Below, one piece after another: positions 49,901-62,206 of a stretch of DNA of 64,000 nt (position 1 is the stretch's first letter; the number at the start of each line of letters is the position of its first letter). Below the pieces are notes generated by a model. The model was given only the letters and a program-made list of their open reading frames with translations, was not told the DNA's origin and did no database searches. The position numbers and the translations under genes are program-made. Location: positions 12,338,001 through 12,402,000 of the forward strand of contig JAMPIT010000174.1 of the NCBI GenBank assembly GCA_026261815.1, in the 5' to 3' direction. Source of the stretch: Monarcha castaneiventris obscurior. Taxonomy: Eukaryota > Chordata > Aves > Passeriformes > Monarchidae.

Positions 49901-50549
49901 TATGGACTCATTCATATATCCTGAAAGAATTTCAGATAATTTACTGTTGCTGGACAGAGTTTTCCTCACAATGGCGTGAAGAATTCCATGCTCTACTCCT
50001 CTTTTATTGCTTGTGGGCCAAATCCTGCCCTCATTTACACCACAGGAATAATAAATAACCTCCTTTGAGAGCATTAATGTATGTTTTTCATTGTTTGAGG
50101 AGAAAGAACAAGTTACACAATGTCAGTCTAAAGGATCTCTAAGATTACTGCTCTGCTAACGTGTGAGTGCAGAACATCCAATGGTTTTAACAAAAAGAAT
50201 AAAAGATGTCTATTGAGAGGTCACTAAGAGAAACAATGGTTCACATTTAAAGTAGCATTTTTTTAATGTAATCTTCCAATTTTGGAGAAAACCAGACAAA
50301 AATTAGGAGAGTACGAAGGTTTTTATACTGGTTAGCAGTACCAGCAGCTGCAGCTGCCTCTGTGATTTTGCATCCTAACACACAACAACTTGATTAGGGT
50401 CATTAACTAATACTGTGAATCCTCCCTAAAGAGTTCGAAAATGATGGCAACCTCAAAACCTCACGTCAGGTTAGAGCTATGGGCTACAAGAGAGGTGTTC
50501 TCCCTGTGCCACCTGTGGTGTGGGCATTCCTCTGCCTCTATCACCCCAG
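46971..50549. other. Unique non-coding sequence, no gene seen
   Basis: AT-rich. It contains a short CAGTCTT heptamer repeat (48892-48910) and 14 T (48925-48938). Open frames under 85 codons look random. From about 50430 the base composition becomes more balanced. Confidence 0.65.
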
Positions 50550-50621
50550 CTGCATCCAGGCCAAAGGATGTGCTAGCAGCAGCTCCTGGTGCTTTTCCAA
50601 GGAAGCAGGCAGAGGAACCAG
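50550..50621 (+). other. Candidate 72-nt exon in GC-richer sequence
   Basis: The sequence ATTCCTCTGCCTCTATCACCCCAG, ending at 50549, is a good acceptor, and CCAG|GTATGT at 50618-50627 is a good donor. The 72 nt between are clearly GC-richer than the surroundings and open in two frames; the length is a multiple of three. One reading is Ala/Pro/Lys-rich, the other Ser/Cys-rich, and I recognise neither. An open frame of 84 codons (50441-50695) covers the same stretch. This is the most exon-like composition in the window, but a homologue is unknown to me. Confidence 0.22.
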
Positions 50622-52184
50622 GTATGTGTATAGATAGTGTGAAGTCTTGGGAAGTTCCCAAGTGCTCCCAGAGCTCTCTTCTAGGTGGGAATTAAGTCAT
50701 GTACCAATGCAAGTGTGAAAGGCAACTCTGACTTATTAAAGAGAGAAAATGGATAGAAATGGGGAAGAAAGAAAGTATCCTTGGAAGCTGAAGGGAATTT
50801 CCAGTGGCCTATAGTTCAAAATGGAAAGGGAGTTGACGGGAAATGATACAAGCAATCTCTGATTTATGCAGTGAACTGAAGCTCCAGCTCTAGAATAGAT
50901 GAGACTTTAATAGAAAAATTGGTTTGAGGACCACAGGGCTGTGTTCCCTCCCAGTCACAGCTACATGAATCAATTCCCTGTCCCATTCATCATCCTGCAG
51001 TACTACAGTTGCAACGACAGCAGTAGTTCATGCTGAAAAATAGCTTTACAGGGGATTCTACTTTATTTTTACATAAAATGTGATTTAACAGGTGTAAAGA
51101 GGAAGAAAATTGCCATTCTCTATGCAATCTTCATTGTAAAATATAACTTTAAGGGCCAGAGAAATCCTCATTTCAGTTCCCACCAAGCAAAAGTCACTTT
51201 CACAGGAAGGTACTTAAACACTCTGGCTCAGCTGGTATAAGTAGTAATAAGCCATATTGACAGGTGAGGATCCCTTATCCCCTGGGTCACAGATGAGATT
51301 AATCCTTAAGCAAAGTCCTTTTGTGCAGCTCTTTTAATATTTAATGCACTAAATATGCAGCAAGTAGCAATAATTTTCTAGTGTGTTGTTTGACAGAAAT
51401 TGTGTCTAAATAGAAATAGCACCTAAAAGCTACTAATGCACTAGCATCTATCATTGGACATGAGGACAAGCTGGGCAGACTGTGAGGAGAGGTTCCTTCA
51501 TGGTCTAAGAAATAAATGAAACCATGAGATATAAACAACTATGGGAAATAAGCTGCCAAGCTAAGTTGTTTTGACAACATTTTGGGGATATCTACTTGAA
51601 AAATATGATGCATAAACACTTTATAAAAGCACATGTTGAAAACAGAAACCCATTTCTAAATAAGATTATTTTCACAAGTCCTTTGGCCAATCAGGAAAGG
51701 TCTTCAAATGCAAATGATGACCAATAATACTTAAAAAAAGGGGAAAAAATAACATTTTCAGATCTATGTGGCTAACCTTTCACATCTGATGCACCAAAGA
51801 ATGGGTCTGCACACAGTGAATATGAAACAAAGCATCTGGATGACATTCCTTCATAGCGCCAGCCTCTACTCAAACTTAATCCTTTAAAAACCTTAGCTCG
51901 CTGTCTTGGGGGTTTCAAAACATTCACTACACTACACTTATAGTCAAGGCTGTGCTAGAAGCTTTAAACAAAGAGAGACAGTATTTTAGTGGGGTCTTTT
52001 TTTAATATACTTTGAAAGGGACATTTTTTCCTTTCCCCTGGAAACAAATTAGAAAAAGGAAATAATCTCTTGTTTACTAAACTTTCATCACTGTAAATAG
52101 TTCTATACATTTCATCTGCAATTTAAATCGGTTTGTGTAAAAACCAAGGCATTTCATTCTTTAAAAAGACACTATTCAATTCAT
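50622..52184. other. Unique non-coding sequence, no gene seen
   Basis: No repeat family or gene is recognised. 51835-52000 is somewhat enhancer-like in style (balanced composition, TAATCC and TTAAAC words) but weak. Confidence 0.6.
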
Positions 52185-52354
52185 CTGTGAAGGCTGTACA
52201 AACTGCCCAAAAGATCTACGGAATCTCCCCTTTGGAGATACTCAGAACTCTGCTGAATGAGGGCAGGAGTGACCTGGTTAACTGGGATCGTAACCCTGCT
52301 TAGAGTAGGGGCTTGGACTAGGTGACCTTCAGCCTAAGTTATTCTATTGTATAA
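52185..52354 (+). mobile_element. CR1 LINE 3' end, old degraded copy
   Basis: Sense-strand CR1 3' sequence of a diverged subfamily: CTGCCCAAAAGATCTACGGAATCTCC (about 52203-52228) corresponds to the TGCCCAGGGAGGTGGTGGAGTCTCC region. It is followed by GGAGATACTCAGAACTC, then GTGACCTG, CCCTGCTTAGAGTAGGGGCTTGGACTAGGTGACCTTCAG (the usual GGGGGTTGGACTAGATGATCT box) and a final TTATTCTATTGTATAACC in place of the ATTCTGTGA repeats. About 170 bp remain. Heavily mutated and inert. Confidence 0.85.
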
Positions 52355-54285
52355 CCACCTCTTCTGCCAAGATAGAAGGAAGAGAATTCGGCAAGGGGAA
52401 CAAACCTGTTTCTATCTGAAGAAAAGTGTTCCTACAGCCTGAATTTACAGGAATTTATGTGACCTAGAGTCACAGGCCTTTTATGGAATGACGTCAAATA
52501 TGAAACTGGGCTCCCAGGTAATCTCTCCATGCAGCAGGGAACAAGTCTTTAGGGGGTGTTTCAGGCTGTGATATGAACTCATACAAGACATGAGTGGTTT
52601 AGCAGTTCAGCACCTTCCCTACTTTTTCTCTTCTGTCTCTTATTCACAGCTTTCAATCCTATGGGTAAAATTAATTTCTTGAATCTTCTTTCAATAATAT
52701 AAGTATTAACTCTGTCTATTTATCTGTCTAAACAAAGTAATATAGCTAAGCTTCTCCAGGAAGAGTCTGAAAATTCTTCTCATCATTTAGATAGGTTGAA
52801 CACATTTACTCTTGTAAAGTAGTGTGCTTAACTCTGGTAAACCATGAATGCACTCACATATACAAAGAAAGAGCAGCCAGAGAGGAAAAGGGAGCTGGAT
52901 ACCACCCCCTATAATTGCATGTTTCTTTCTGCCACAAAGGTAAGTGGGAGTAAATGCTTCACCTCGGACTTACAGCTGGTGCTCACTAGCACCATATTCT
53001 CCATTTGCTGAAAGACCCTTGTAAGATCTGGGAATAGGATTTGAAGAAGTACTAAGCTTCAAAATTGCAATGTAAATTGAGGAGATTTAAATTTTTTAAT
53101 TCCTTGCTGTCATATATTTGGAAAAATTAGGCCATGTACATCTCAAATTCTTCATTATATGTTACCAAATTTTTTGACCTTTAATCTCTCCATCCTCACC
53201 CTTCTGATATAGAACATATGCAAAACATAATTCTCTTGGCTCAATGATTCTCAGAGAAAATAAATGTTTGTGAAGCATTAAAAAATGACGGAAATAAGTA
53301 TCATACATGAATCCCTGGAAAAATCTGTGTGCCTTTGGTAGTGAGAAGTGAAGATAATGAAGAAAAAATAGTTAAGGTACAGCTTTGGCTTGGAGTTATA
53401 CGGAAAAATAGTAGGTAACCATGCAATCAAAGACTGTAACACTTCCTATGCAAAACAGGGACCAGATCAAAGTTATAAAGACATCCTATTCTGCTTTGCA
53501 ACTGTTTGACTTAACACAGTTTTGCTTTAATAATGTTTCTGAGTACACAAAAGAAAAAATCCCAAGTTTCAGCAGTAGCAGACCAAACTAGGAATAGAGG
53601 CCACTTGAAGAAAATATAAGTAGAGCAGACCTGTAAAGAAAAAGACATCTGCAATAAGTTGTAAACTAGACTGTCAATTTCCCTTCTTTAGAAGATCTGA
53701 ACAGCAAGAATTATTGGGGAGTGGAGATTTTTTGAGTGAGACTGCCTCAAAGTTTCTCATTAATGCTCTATTTTCAATAGTATCTTCTTTAATTTTCTTT
53801 GAATCTCTATGGCAACTAAATATCCAAGTCCATGCAGCAATGAAAGGAATATTTAAGTATTTTCCAAGTAAACTGGGGTAATTACAATACTGATACATCC
53901 CTCCTATTCCTAGGTTTTCAACAAGAATGGAAAATGAGAAGGGTGGCTTCTTGTGACAAAGGAAGAAGTGTTAATGGTCCAGAAATAACCTGTTCTGTTC
54001 CGAATTCAAGGTTTATAATTTTCTTGCCCTCTGGTATCAATTCATAATGGCCCAAATGTATTTGATAGAAGTCAAATGAAGAGATGCACCTGATAAAAGC
54101 TTTAACATCTTGATTTTATATAGCATATAATTGATGGAAATTATGTGAAGGTATGCCAGGAGAGAGAAGCTATTTCTTTGTATTACTTGACTGTTATGTC
54201 TTTTATTTCCTGGACTGAATCACTGAAAAAAAGTCATGCAAACCATTTAGTACAAAAAAGTCAGTAACTCCATTCCTGCCCAATA
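52355..54285. other. Unique non-coding sequence, no gene seen
   Basis: No repeat or gene is recognised between two CR1 remnants. Open frames stay under 75 codons. Confidence 0.65.
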
Positions 54286-54545
54286 GTCACAGGATGAGGA
54301 ACAACTGTTTTAAACTGAGGAAGGTAAATTTAGATGGGATATAAGAAAGAAATTGTTTTTTACAGTAAGGGCAATGAGACACTGGAACAGGTTTCCCAAA
54401 GAAGTTGTGGATGTTCCATTCCTGGAAGTGTTCAAGGTCAGGTTGGATGGGGCTTTGAACAGGAGTGTTGTCCCCACCCACCGCAAAGGAGTTGGACTTT
54501 GAAGGTCCCTTTTAACCCAAACCACCCTATGATTCTACAACTTTA
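54286..54545 (+). mobile_element. CR1 LINE 3' end
   Basis: A well-preserved 260-bp CR1 3' end in sense orientation. Hallmarks are GTCACAGGATGAGGAACAACTG, TTTTAAACTGAGGAAGG, TTAGATGGGATATAAGAAAG, AATGAGACACTGGAACAGG, TTGTGGATGTTCCATTCCTGG, GTGTTCAAGGTCAGGTTGGATGGGGCTTTGA, AGGAGTTGGACTTTGAAGGTCCC and CCACCCTATGATTCTA at the end. It is severely 5'-truncated and has no coding capacity. It looks younger than the copy at 52185-52354. The open frames on both strands here (54287-54576) are side effects of the repeat. Confidence 0.95.
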
Positions 54546-56497
54546 TGAAATTGTCTATTTAAAACAGATTAAATAGTGCCAAATGGTGAGCTAAAGAATT
54601 TGAAAATTTAGACCACACCCTAGTAATGGTGATGTTACGTTACATTAATTTATTTTTTGTGCTTCTTTTGTTGGTGTAGAAGTATCTGAGTGCAACTTTG
54701 AAGCTTAAGGATTTTGAGAATTAACAAGGAAAAGAATCCGTGGTTTTCTAGGTGCCAGGGCTTTTGCTCCAAAGACTTTACCAATTCCTGAAAAGAGAGA
54801 TTTTTGTTTTATATGCTTCTGTACATTTTTACACTCATCTAACAGAAGAGTACTACAGGTTTTGGGAGTTAATCTTCTGCTCATTTAACATGAACTTTAG
54901 TAAGGTTAACCACCAAGCTCACAAGACTGTTCTGCCTCTCATGGCTGATCCCCAGCTTGTGTCTCTACTTTGGTGTTTTTCAGAAGCAGAGAGTTACACA
55001 ATCCTCCTGGGTTAGACACAAAAGTCTTCGTCCTAGTTCTATCCCTAAGCTTTTTCTATCTTGGAAAAATGGAAAAGAGCAACAAGTATTGTCTCTCTTC
55101 AGGATTTTCTGTAACAAGTTTCCAAGGACCTATAGCTTGTGGCATTTAATTTCAAATAATATCACTTTTTAAAGAGAATTAATAAGCAAGAATTATACTT
55201 TTAATCAGATAAAAAACAATAGCAAAGACCTGGGGTTTTGATGGTGATTCTGTAAAGACAGTTAAATAGTTAAGTAGTGCAAGAATAAAGTTTTTAAACA
55301 GAAATAAATTTAAAAAAATACAAGTAAAAAAAGTGAGACGGCAAAGGTCTTACTGCCTTTTTTTTTAATACTATGAAATATGATTTATGGCAGCTTATAT
55401 GTGTTTCATCTCATGAAAAAAATAAAATAATAGAAAAGGATTTATCCAGTCAAAAAGTCTGCCCACACCATCTCCCACAGAATCTTTTGATTACAATGTA
55501 CTGCCCTACCATTAATGTCTACCATATAATACATTGAATGAAATGCCAGATTTCATTCCCTGATTTTTTCTTTAGAAACCACAAATGTTTAAAGTAAAAT
55601 GTGCATAATGTTTTGAGAATTCATTTCTGAGTGACAGATAAATGCTAGGAGGAAGTCTGACTTATAGCAATCAACCTGGTAACAGAAACATATTCAAACT
55701 GAAGGATATAACATAGTGAGGAACTTGAGTCCATACAAACACTCCATCAATTCCAAAGAATACAGCCACACTCATCTTAATCATTTTCTTTTTCTTAACC
55801 ATTAGGCTGTACCAATTACTATTTGGTAGCTTCCAGTAAAGCACCAGCTAACAGAGTAGAAGTGTCCTTTTTTAAAGTTAAGTGTCTAGTCATATAATGT
55901 ATGAGTAGAGTATTTAATGACATAAGGAGCCTCAGTTTCCCAAATATTTAACGTTCAGAAGAGCTGAACTTCATGGTGTAGGGGAAATGCTGACTGTTTG
56001 CCATCATTGCACACTAAAAGGGACTTTGATTTACATCCCAACTTTGAAAATATTCTTCTGAAAGTGGAGCACCTAGATTACCACATACCTGAAAAAAACA
56101 GGATTACACTATCACATCTTGAACATATTTTTGGTTTATAAAAGAGGCAATTCATCAAACTGCAGAACAATATACTCTATGCAATGAAAGTGCTATTGAA
56201 AATCTTCCAAGTGAGAAAGCAAATATTTTATAACAAAGAGGAACATTTTCAAAAGTGACTTCGAAGCTCAAATCAAGTAAATCACTTCAAGAACTTTTAG
56301 GCACCTTTGTGTTTGGTAGCTTTTGAAATTGTTTCAGGCTCCTGAATCAGGAAAGGTCAGATTTATAAACAGCAGTAGAGGGGCTCTTAATATATGTTTA
56401 AACACTTGTGATGTAAACATCTAGGTTTGTGACAGTCATTCCAGTTTCCCTTCAAATTATCAGAGAAATTACAGGATGATGTTAGGATACCACTTAC
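54546..56497. other. Unique non-coding sequence, no gene seen
   Basis: AT-rich, with short A/T runs (for example 55305-55370). No dispersed repeat is recognised. Open frames stay under 90 codons. Confidence 0.65.
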
Positions 56498-56573
56498 CTC
56501 TGTGTGGCATTGACATCAAAATAGATGAGGTGAAATCCAGATGAACTCCTGCCTATCTCCTTGCCTTCTCTGA
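56498..56573 (-). other. Candidate 76-nt exon on the minus strand
   Basis: Read on the minus strand, AAGTTTTCCTATAG (ending at 56574) could serve as acceptor. CAGAG|GTAAGTGG, with the exon ending at 56498, is a full-consensus donor. One of three frames stays open for 24 codons, and its peptide is of ordinary composition: a basic start (REGKEIGR), three serines, then GFHLIYFDVNATQ. It contains an N-glycosylation-type NAT motif. I cannot assign it to a family. The acceptor is only moderate, so this remains a weak candidate. Confidence 0.25.
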
Positions 56574-57649
56574 CTATAGGAAAACTTATTTATATATTGA
56601 ATTAAATTATCTGAAACCTGTTCTAGATTGCTAAAGGTGAAAATAAGGTTCTCAGAGGCATTTACAAAAGAAGCTAAGTACCTAATAGCCATTCACATCC
56701 TTTACACAAAAAAATAAAGCACTATCAAAGTCAACTTGTCCATGTCTGAAATCAGTGGAATTTTAGTTACTCAGTAGCTTTCCAAAGGCTTACAGAACTT
56801 CTGAAGTCTAAAAACCTAGTCTTACCCCTATGCATATTCCCTTAGGTACATTTAAGAATATTACACTTCCATGCTTGGCTTTAAATTTTCTAAGTCCTTC
56901 TCAATATAATAAGTAATATTAATATATCTTCTTCAATATGTTTTAGTCATCATGATAAGAGCCAATTTACTCAAATTTTGCAGGTTTTAAGGACATAAAT
57001 TTTAAGTGAGTTACTCATTGCAATGCCTAAATTCCTTTAGTCAAGGAAAAGCATAAAGTGTTTTTGAAAGCCTTTAGAGCTACATCATGTTCACCTAATT
57101 TATTGACCTAAACTGAGATAGGCAATTTTATGAAAACATTTGAATACCACTGCTTTCTAGCATTTATTTTACAAAGAACAGCAGTATGTACTAAAAAAAC
57201 CCACTCATTCTTTAGGTACATATAATGTAGGTGAAATTTAGTCTCAGAGGGACTGCATGAAGCCTAGATAGCTTTGTTTTTCTTCTACTCAAATTCTTTA
57301 AAAGAATGCTCCAGCAAATACATTTACAGAGGTATTAAAACAATGCTTTGAAAGACATTGTGCTTTTAGAATAAGAAAAACAACTTAGCAAATTGCATCC
57401 TGACATCAAAAACATGGCAAAACAGTACCAATTAATTAAAGTGAAATTGGAAAAGACTAAGCATTTACAAAAATTTCATCTTGTAGTTTAAGGTGTCTGA
57501 TTTTCTGTTTCAATTTGACTTCCATATTTGTCTAGGACTTACTGAAGGTAGAGTTTGAAAAAATATTTTTAAATTTTCAGATGAATTGTACTCCATGAAT
57601 GAAGACCATTGTTCTATCACCCGTGCTGCTGGATGGCTGTTTCACAGCT
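56574..57649. other. Unique non-coding sequence, no gene seen
   Basis: AT-rich with no recognisable repeat, gene or RNA. Confidence 0.65.
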
Positions 57650-58059
57650 AATTGTCATTGCCAAGCAATTTAGTATTTACCAAGGCAGCTGAATGATCCT
57701 GGGATCTTTCAACTCCTCTGTCTTATTCAGTAAAAAAGCTCCAAATGTCAAAGGAAAAGCAAATAGCATTTTGACTTGAGGAAGCATGCCTTTCACCATA
57801 GCTTTAAATTCCAACCTGTCTTTATAGGCAAAAGAAAAAAAAATATTGATGGAGCATTCTTTAGAAATAATATTCCCAGCAGAAATTTGGTAATAAATGC
57901 CTCTCCTTTTGGTATGAAAAGGAATGTATTCCACTCTTTGTTGGAACCAGTGCATCACAGCAGGAACCTCAATGATTCTTCTGCACATATGGAACCAGCA
58001 AATTAGGCCAACTTTTTTAATTGTAAAAAATGATTGAATCCCTTCCATTCTAATCTAAT
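57650..58059. promoter_or_regulatory. Possible left half of a conserved non-coding block
   Basis: An open frame of 123 codons lies on the minus strand (57677-58048), and a shorter one lies on plus (57776-58006). The minus-strand peptide is aromatic-rich and resembles no family I know. With no splice or start context, I read the open frame as fortuitous. The sequence has few simple repeats and leads directly into the homeodomain-site-rich stretch at 58060-58320. It may belong to the same element, which is inference. Confidence 0.25.
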
Positions 58060-58320
58060 AGTCATTTTCCCTAACAGCAAGCATTAATGACTTCCCTGAC
58101 TAATGAAAATTAATTGCTAGCCCGCCTTGACAATTACATTGTGATCGATCAAGTTTAAAGGAGCTGCAAGGGTCATTTGTTGTAATTCTAATGCAATCCA
58201 TTAAATCTGCAGCAGATGATAACCTTTAACTTTGTTGCATATTAGGGAATACTAATGGCAACTCTAGATGCCACTGTTTATAGAAGAGGAGATACATCAT
58301 ATTGTCTGTTTCTCCTAATG
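58060..58320. promoter_or_regulatory. Candidate conserved non-coding element / enhancer
   Basis: This is the densest cluster of developmental factor-like sites I see in the window: GCATTAATGAC (58081-58091), CTAATGAAAATTAATTGC (58100-58117), CAATTACATT near 58131, ATCGAT at 58144-58149 (ONECUT-like core, one of few CpGs here), TTGTAATTCTAATGCAATCC (about 58179-58198), CTTTAACTTTGTT (TCF/SOX-like) and TTGCATATTA (POU-like, about 58235). No repeat similarity or open frame is seen. Motif families are established knowledge; their use here is inference without conservation or chromatin data. Confidence 0.35.
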
Positions 58321-61300
58321 TTCTTGAGGTGTTGCTGTTTCTCAGCTGACACAAAAATTCCTCTCAACATCATATTACAGCACCTCTATAATCTTATCAA
58401 GGTGCTATAAAGGCAGAGGTGTACAAATCTAAAAAGCAGTCTGACTATGTGTATCCCATTTCAGGGCAAGGTCCTGTGTGTTGCACAAAACTGAGTTGTA
58501 AAACAATGGACAAATTTGCTAAATCCTGAAGGAATGCGCTGTCAGAAAAACACATCTAAAGCACGCATCGTATTTTATTGGTCCTGCAGCAGCCATCAAC
58601 TGTGCTACAGCCTTGAATGAGATCCAGTGTCTCTTAGACAAAATGGAGTTGTAAAATAAGGTTCAAATTTGTGAAGAGTTATTGAAGGGGTTCATAGTGA
58701 ACAACAAATACAATTGTACTAAAATTCCAGAACTGCACTGTGCATTCTTGAATGCCTTTCCAGGCATATCATCCAAATGTTTACAGCACCTGCATGCTGA
58801 ATAAGATTTTTTTTAAACAGGAATTCAAGGCAAATCACATTAGATCTAAAAGGAAAACATGGCAACAAAACCACCACAACAAAACCAACAAATAAACAAT
58901 AATAAAGATCTTTAAACTGAAATTTCATAGCTTTCTCAGCTAATTTGAGCTGTCCTGTACACTTGAAGGCATTTTGGGGCAAATTTTGATAAGATTTTCA
59001 CCAAGTGGGAAAATAGTGATTGAAGAAGTGAATGGAAGAGTTTTAATCTAATTTTAATCTGTTACCTATTTTCAGTCATGAGTTTAAGCTTCTATCTAGA
59101 ACTTCCTTTATAGTATAAACGCAGAGATACACTCATGCAATCTCATCTCAGCATCTCATTTCAGAAGTCGTGGAAGTGTTTCCTAATAAAAAGCTTTTTG
59201 TGGCAGGATCCAGCACATGTTTTTGCACAAACGAAAATGAGTATTTTGTAGGTCAATACACCAATTTATGAGGAAATTATTGAAAGAAATTATGACCTTC
59301 ATCTTAAGTTTTTTAAATAAAATAGTCCAGAGTTATTTTATCTCTTGGGAGAGTTTATTCCACCGTCTACTTCTATGCTAACTACCCCTACGAAGACTGA
59401 TTGCAAACAGAAAGTGCGAGAATTCCAGCAGTGATGTCAGTGTACAAGAGTGCAAGTCTGTAAAACCCAAGGAAATTTTGAAACCAACATGCCCTTCTGC
59501 ATCTCTCACTTACAGCTAAGAGAATGACCCTACAATAAACGTTGCAGACAGAGGATTTCACAGAACTCTACCAAAAACAAGCACAAAAATATGAAAGAAC
59601 AGACTGACAATAAAATAAAAGTCAAAATTATTCCACTTTGAAAGCTTAAACAAGTATTCTAAATCGACAATTTATTATAATATTATCTCTCAGGTTAACA
59701 AGGTTTTTTTGTAGTTTCTTCTGGGAGAGAAAGAAAACTTATTTCTCTATAAATATTAGCACTCTTTGCTTCTCAAAGAAGCAAGATTTCGTTGTATAAG
59801 AAGGATGCCCACTCAGCAGAATCCAAAAAAAAAAAAAGACACAAGGAAGTAGATTATCAACCAGCATAAATAACAAAAAGTTGCAAAGGAACAAATATGT
59901 AGTTACAGAAGACAGGGATATCATGACAGACTTTTATGTAGCAGTCAGCATCGCACTAAGATCCAGTGACTAGAAAGGAGTATAATTTTTTAAGTGTACC
60001 TAAAGAACTGTATTTAAAGCTTTTCCCATCCTATGAGGGAAGAAGAGTTTTTAGATTTGCTTCTAGTGTGGCCAAAGCACGCGCTGAGACCAATATAAAC
60101 CATCAAGAATTCCATGAAAACCAATTAAGTTATTGTGAATTTATAGAGGTATAACCAAGATCAGATGTTAGTGTATAGAAATGTATTTGAAACAATGCAC
60201 AGACATGAGCTCCTTCAGACTACAACAGTTTTAATATTTGGAAAATGGACTGTGATCACTGGATTATGTTTGGGTGCAACAGGCTTTGCTGGACTACCAA
60301 TGGTCTATAAAAGTTTCCCATAAGTATCATCAGGGAAAAAACACACTCCAAAAGGCAGAAGAAAGCTACAGCATTGCTTGCTCAAGTATGGCTATATTAA
60401 GCACTGAGAAAATATTGTACAGCCTCTCCAGACATTTCTGCTCCACCCACGTACTCTTGGAGTGCAAAATATTTTGAAAATATTCATGTCATCTTCAATC
60501 TTTTTGGCAAATCTGCCATTAGAAATAGCATGCACTTTATCTTAGCCATGGTTTGCCTGAGATACATCATTCTAGCCAAAAGTTACTCCTGCACACTGAT
60601 TATGGAAATTGTTCTAAAAACCTTGTTCCATACAAACTTTTCATATTTCCAATCACAATGTAAGAGTCAAAGCTTGCTGAAACCAATAGAATAGTTCTAT
60701 AGGCCTTATTGACTTTTACCAAGACTAAAATATTAATAGAATTTCAATATTTAACCATGTTATCATATACCCCAAACTTATGTGTGAAAGCATTTCCACT
60801 GATGTCAAAGGCTTTTTTATTACCCAGATAAGTTGATAAGCCTGTGCTTATCTATTACATTGAATCAAGACTTTCATGTCTGCTCCTCAGACAAAACTTT
60901 TGCTTTTCAGTTAAACCTCAGCTCAAGTATATTTATGGATTCTGACATTTCCAACAGGCCAGCACTCAAAAATTCAACCTCTGACTAGTTACGGTTCTGA
61001 AGCACATTTAAAAACCAAGGCATGTAAAGAAAATAGTCTCGTCTAATTCAGTAAAGGTAAAAAACATACCATTATGAAGTGTGACACTGCTGATGTGGAA
61101 AAAAATTAAGTATTGCAACAGGTTATTAAATTGTTAATGGCTACATTCTATTCTCAGGTTTGTGGTTTGATGCAGTCTGGGCAAAATGTCAAACTGTATC
61201 AACATTAACAGCTTCTGACAAGCTCAAGAGGGAAAAAAAAGAGCTGAATGAATAAGCTGTTCTGTAAATAAAGAGACATTGTAACCTTTAAAATGAGACA

Positions 61301-62136
61301 GAATTTAATTAAGAAAATTAACACAGACTTTTGAGAGCCTGCAATTTTCTGAATCTCATTCTTTACTGTCAAGAAAAAGTTATATTCCTTTATAATAAGA
61401 AACAGTAAGTGCCTACTTTCTGATCACAAGTTAGTGATACCATCCAGAGGAAAAGGGAGAGGATTGAAATTTGTGAATTTGACTTTTTACATTTACCCAC
61501 TTTTAATTTATAAAGCACCAGAGTCAGAATTGAGAAACGTGAGAAAAATTAAATTTTGCATTTTGTTTTTTAATCTTGGGAACAGCAATAGTAAACACAT
61601 CAAAATATTTATCATTCCAAATAAAATTGGACTACATGGGGCAAGAGGGTTTCACTATCTCCATTTCAAAGTTGAGGAAAATGAAGTGCTGTCAGGAGTG
61701 TGAATCAATGGCCAGGGTAAAAATCTGTTTCTAGTGCCATACCTGAGGAACAGAATGGATTCTCATTTTAGCTTCTAAAATTTCTTAGCTTCCTACTCTC
61801 TAGCTTTGAAAAGCAAATGTGAATTTATGCATTTTTGAAATTTTACTGCTGAACCATTCTCATCAGAATATGTTTTTCTGAGGTGCTGTACTTTGCCCTG
61901 TTTCCTGTGTACTAACTCCTGGGCAAGGGAAATCACCAGTATCTCTTATCAGTCAGTGAGTGAATTAGTTAATTGAAATATTTTTGCATGGCATTATCCT
62001 GATTTTTTAATCAGTTAAAGGCCTTTCCAATAAGATAAAGATGGTCAAATTTTGGAGAAAGACTACCAGACTAATGAAAACTGAGGTCTGGACAAACATG
62101 TTTTATCTTTTGCCAAAGAAGTGAAAGAATGAACTG
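58321..62136. other. Unique non-coding sequence, no gene seen
   Basis: AT-rich. It contains an A/C-rich run (58865-58905) and 13 A at 59825-59837. Open frames reach 89 codons (61434-61703, +) without recognised similarity. No dispersed repeat was identified. Confidence 0.65.
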
Positions 62137-62206
62137 GCAATGGAAAGAAGAAAGGAAGAAAGGAAGAAAGGAAGGCAGGAATGTGGAAGGGAAAGAAAGA
62201 AGATAA
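62137..62206. repeat. Purine-rich imperfect (GAAAGGAA)n tract
   Basis: The + strand is almost wholly purine for about 70 bp. Several AAGAAAGG units (62146-62175) are followed by a decayed GGCAGGAATG and then GGAAGGGAAAGAAAGAAG. A simple-sequence polypurine tract, probably variable in length. Confidence 0.88.

Noticed and set aside
57677..58048. Open frame of 123 codons on the minus strand as a gene
   Set aside because: No recognised similarity and no exon signals. Kept only as part of a possible conserved non-coding block.
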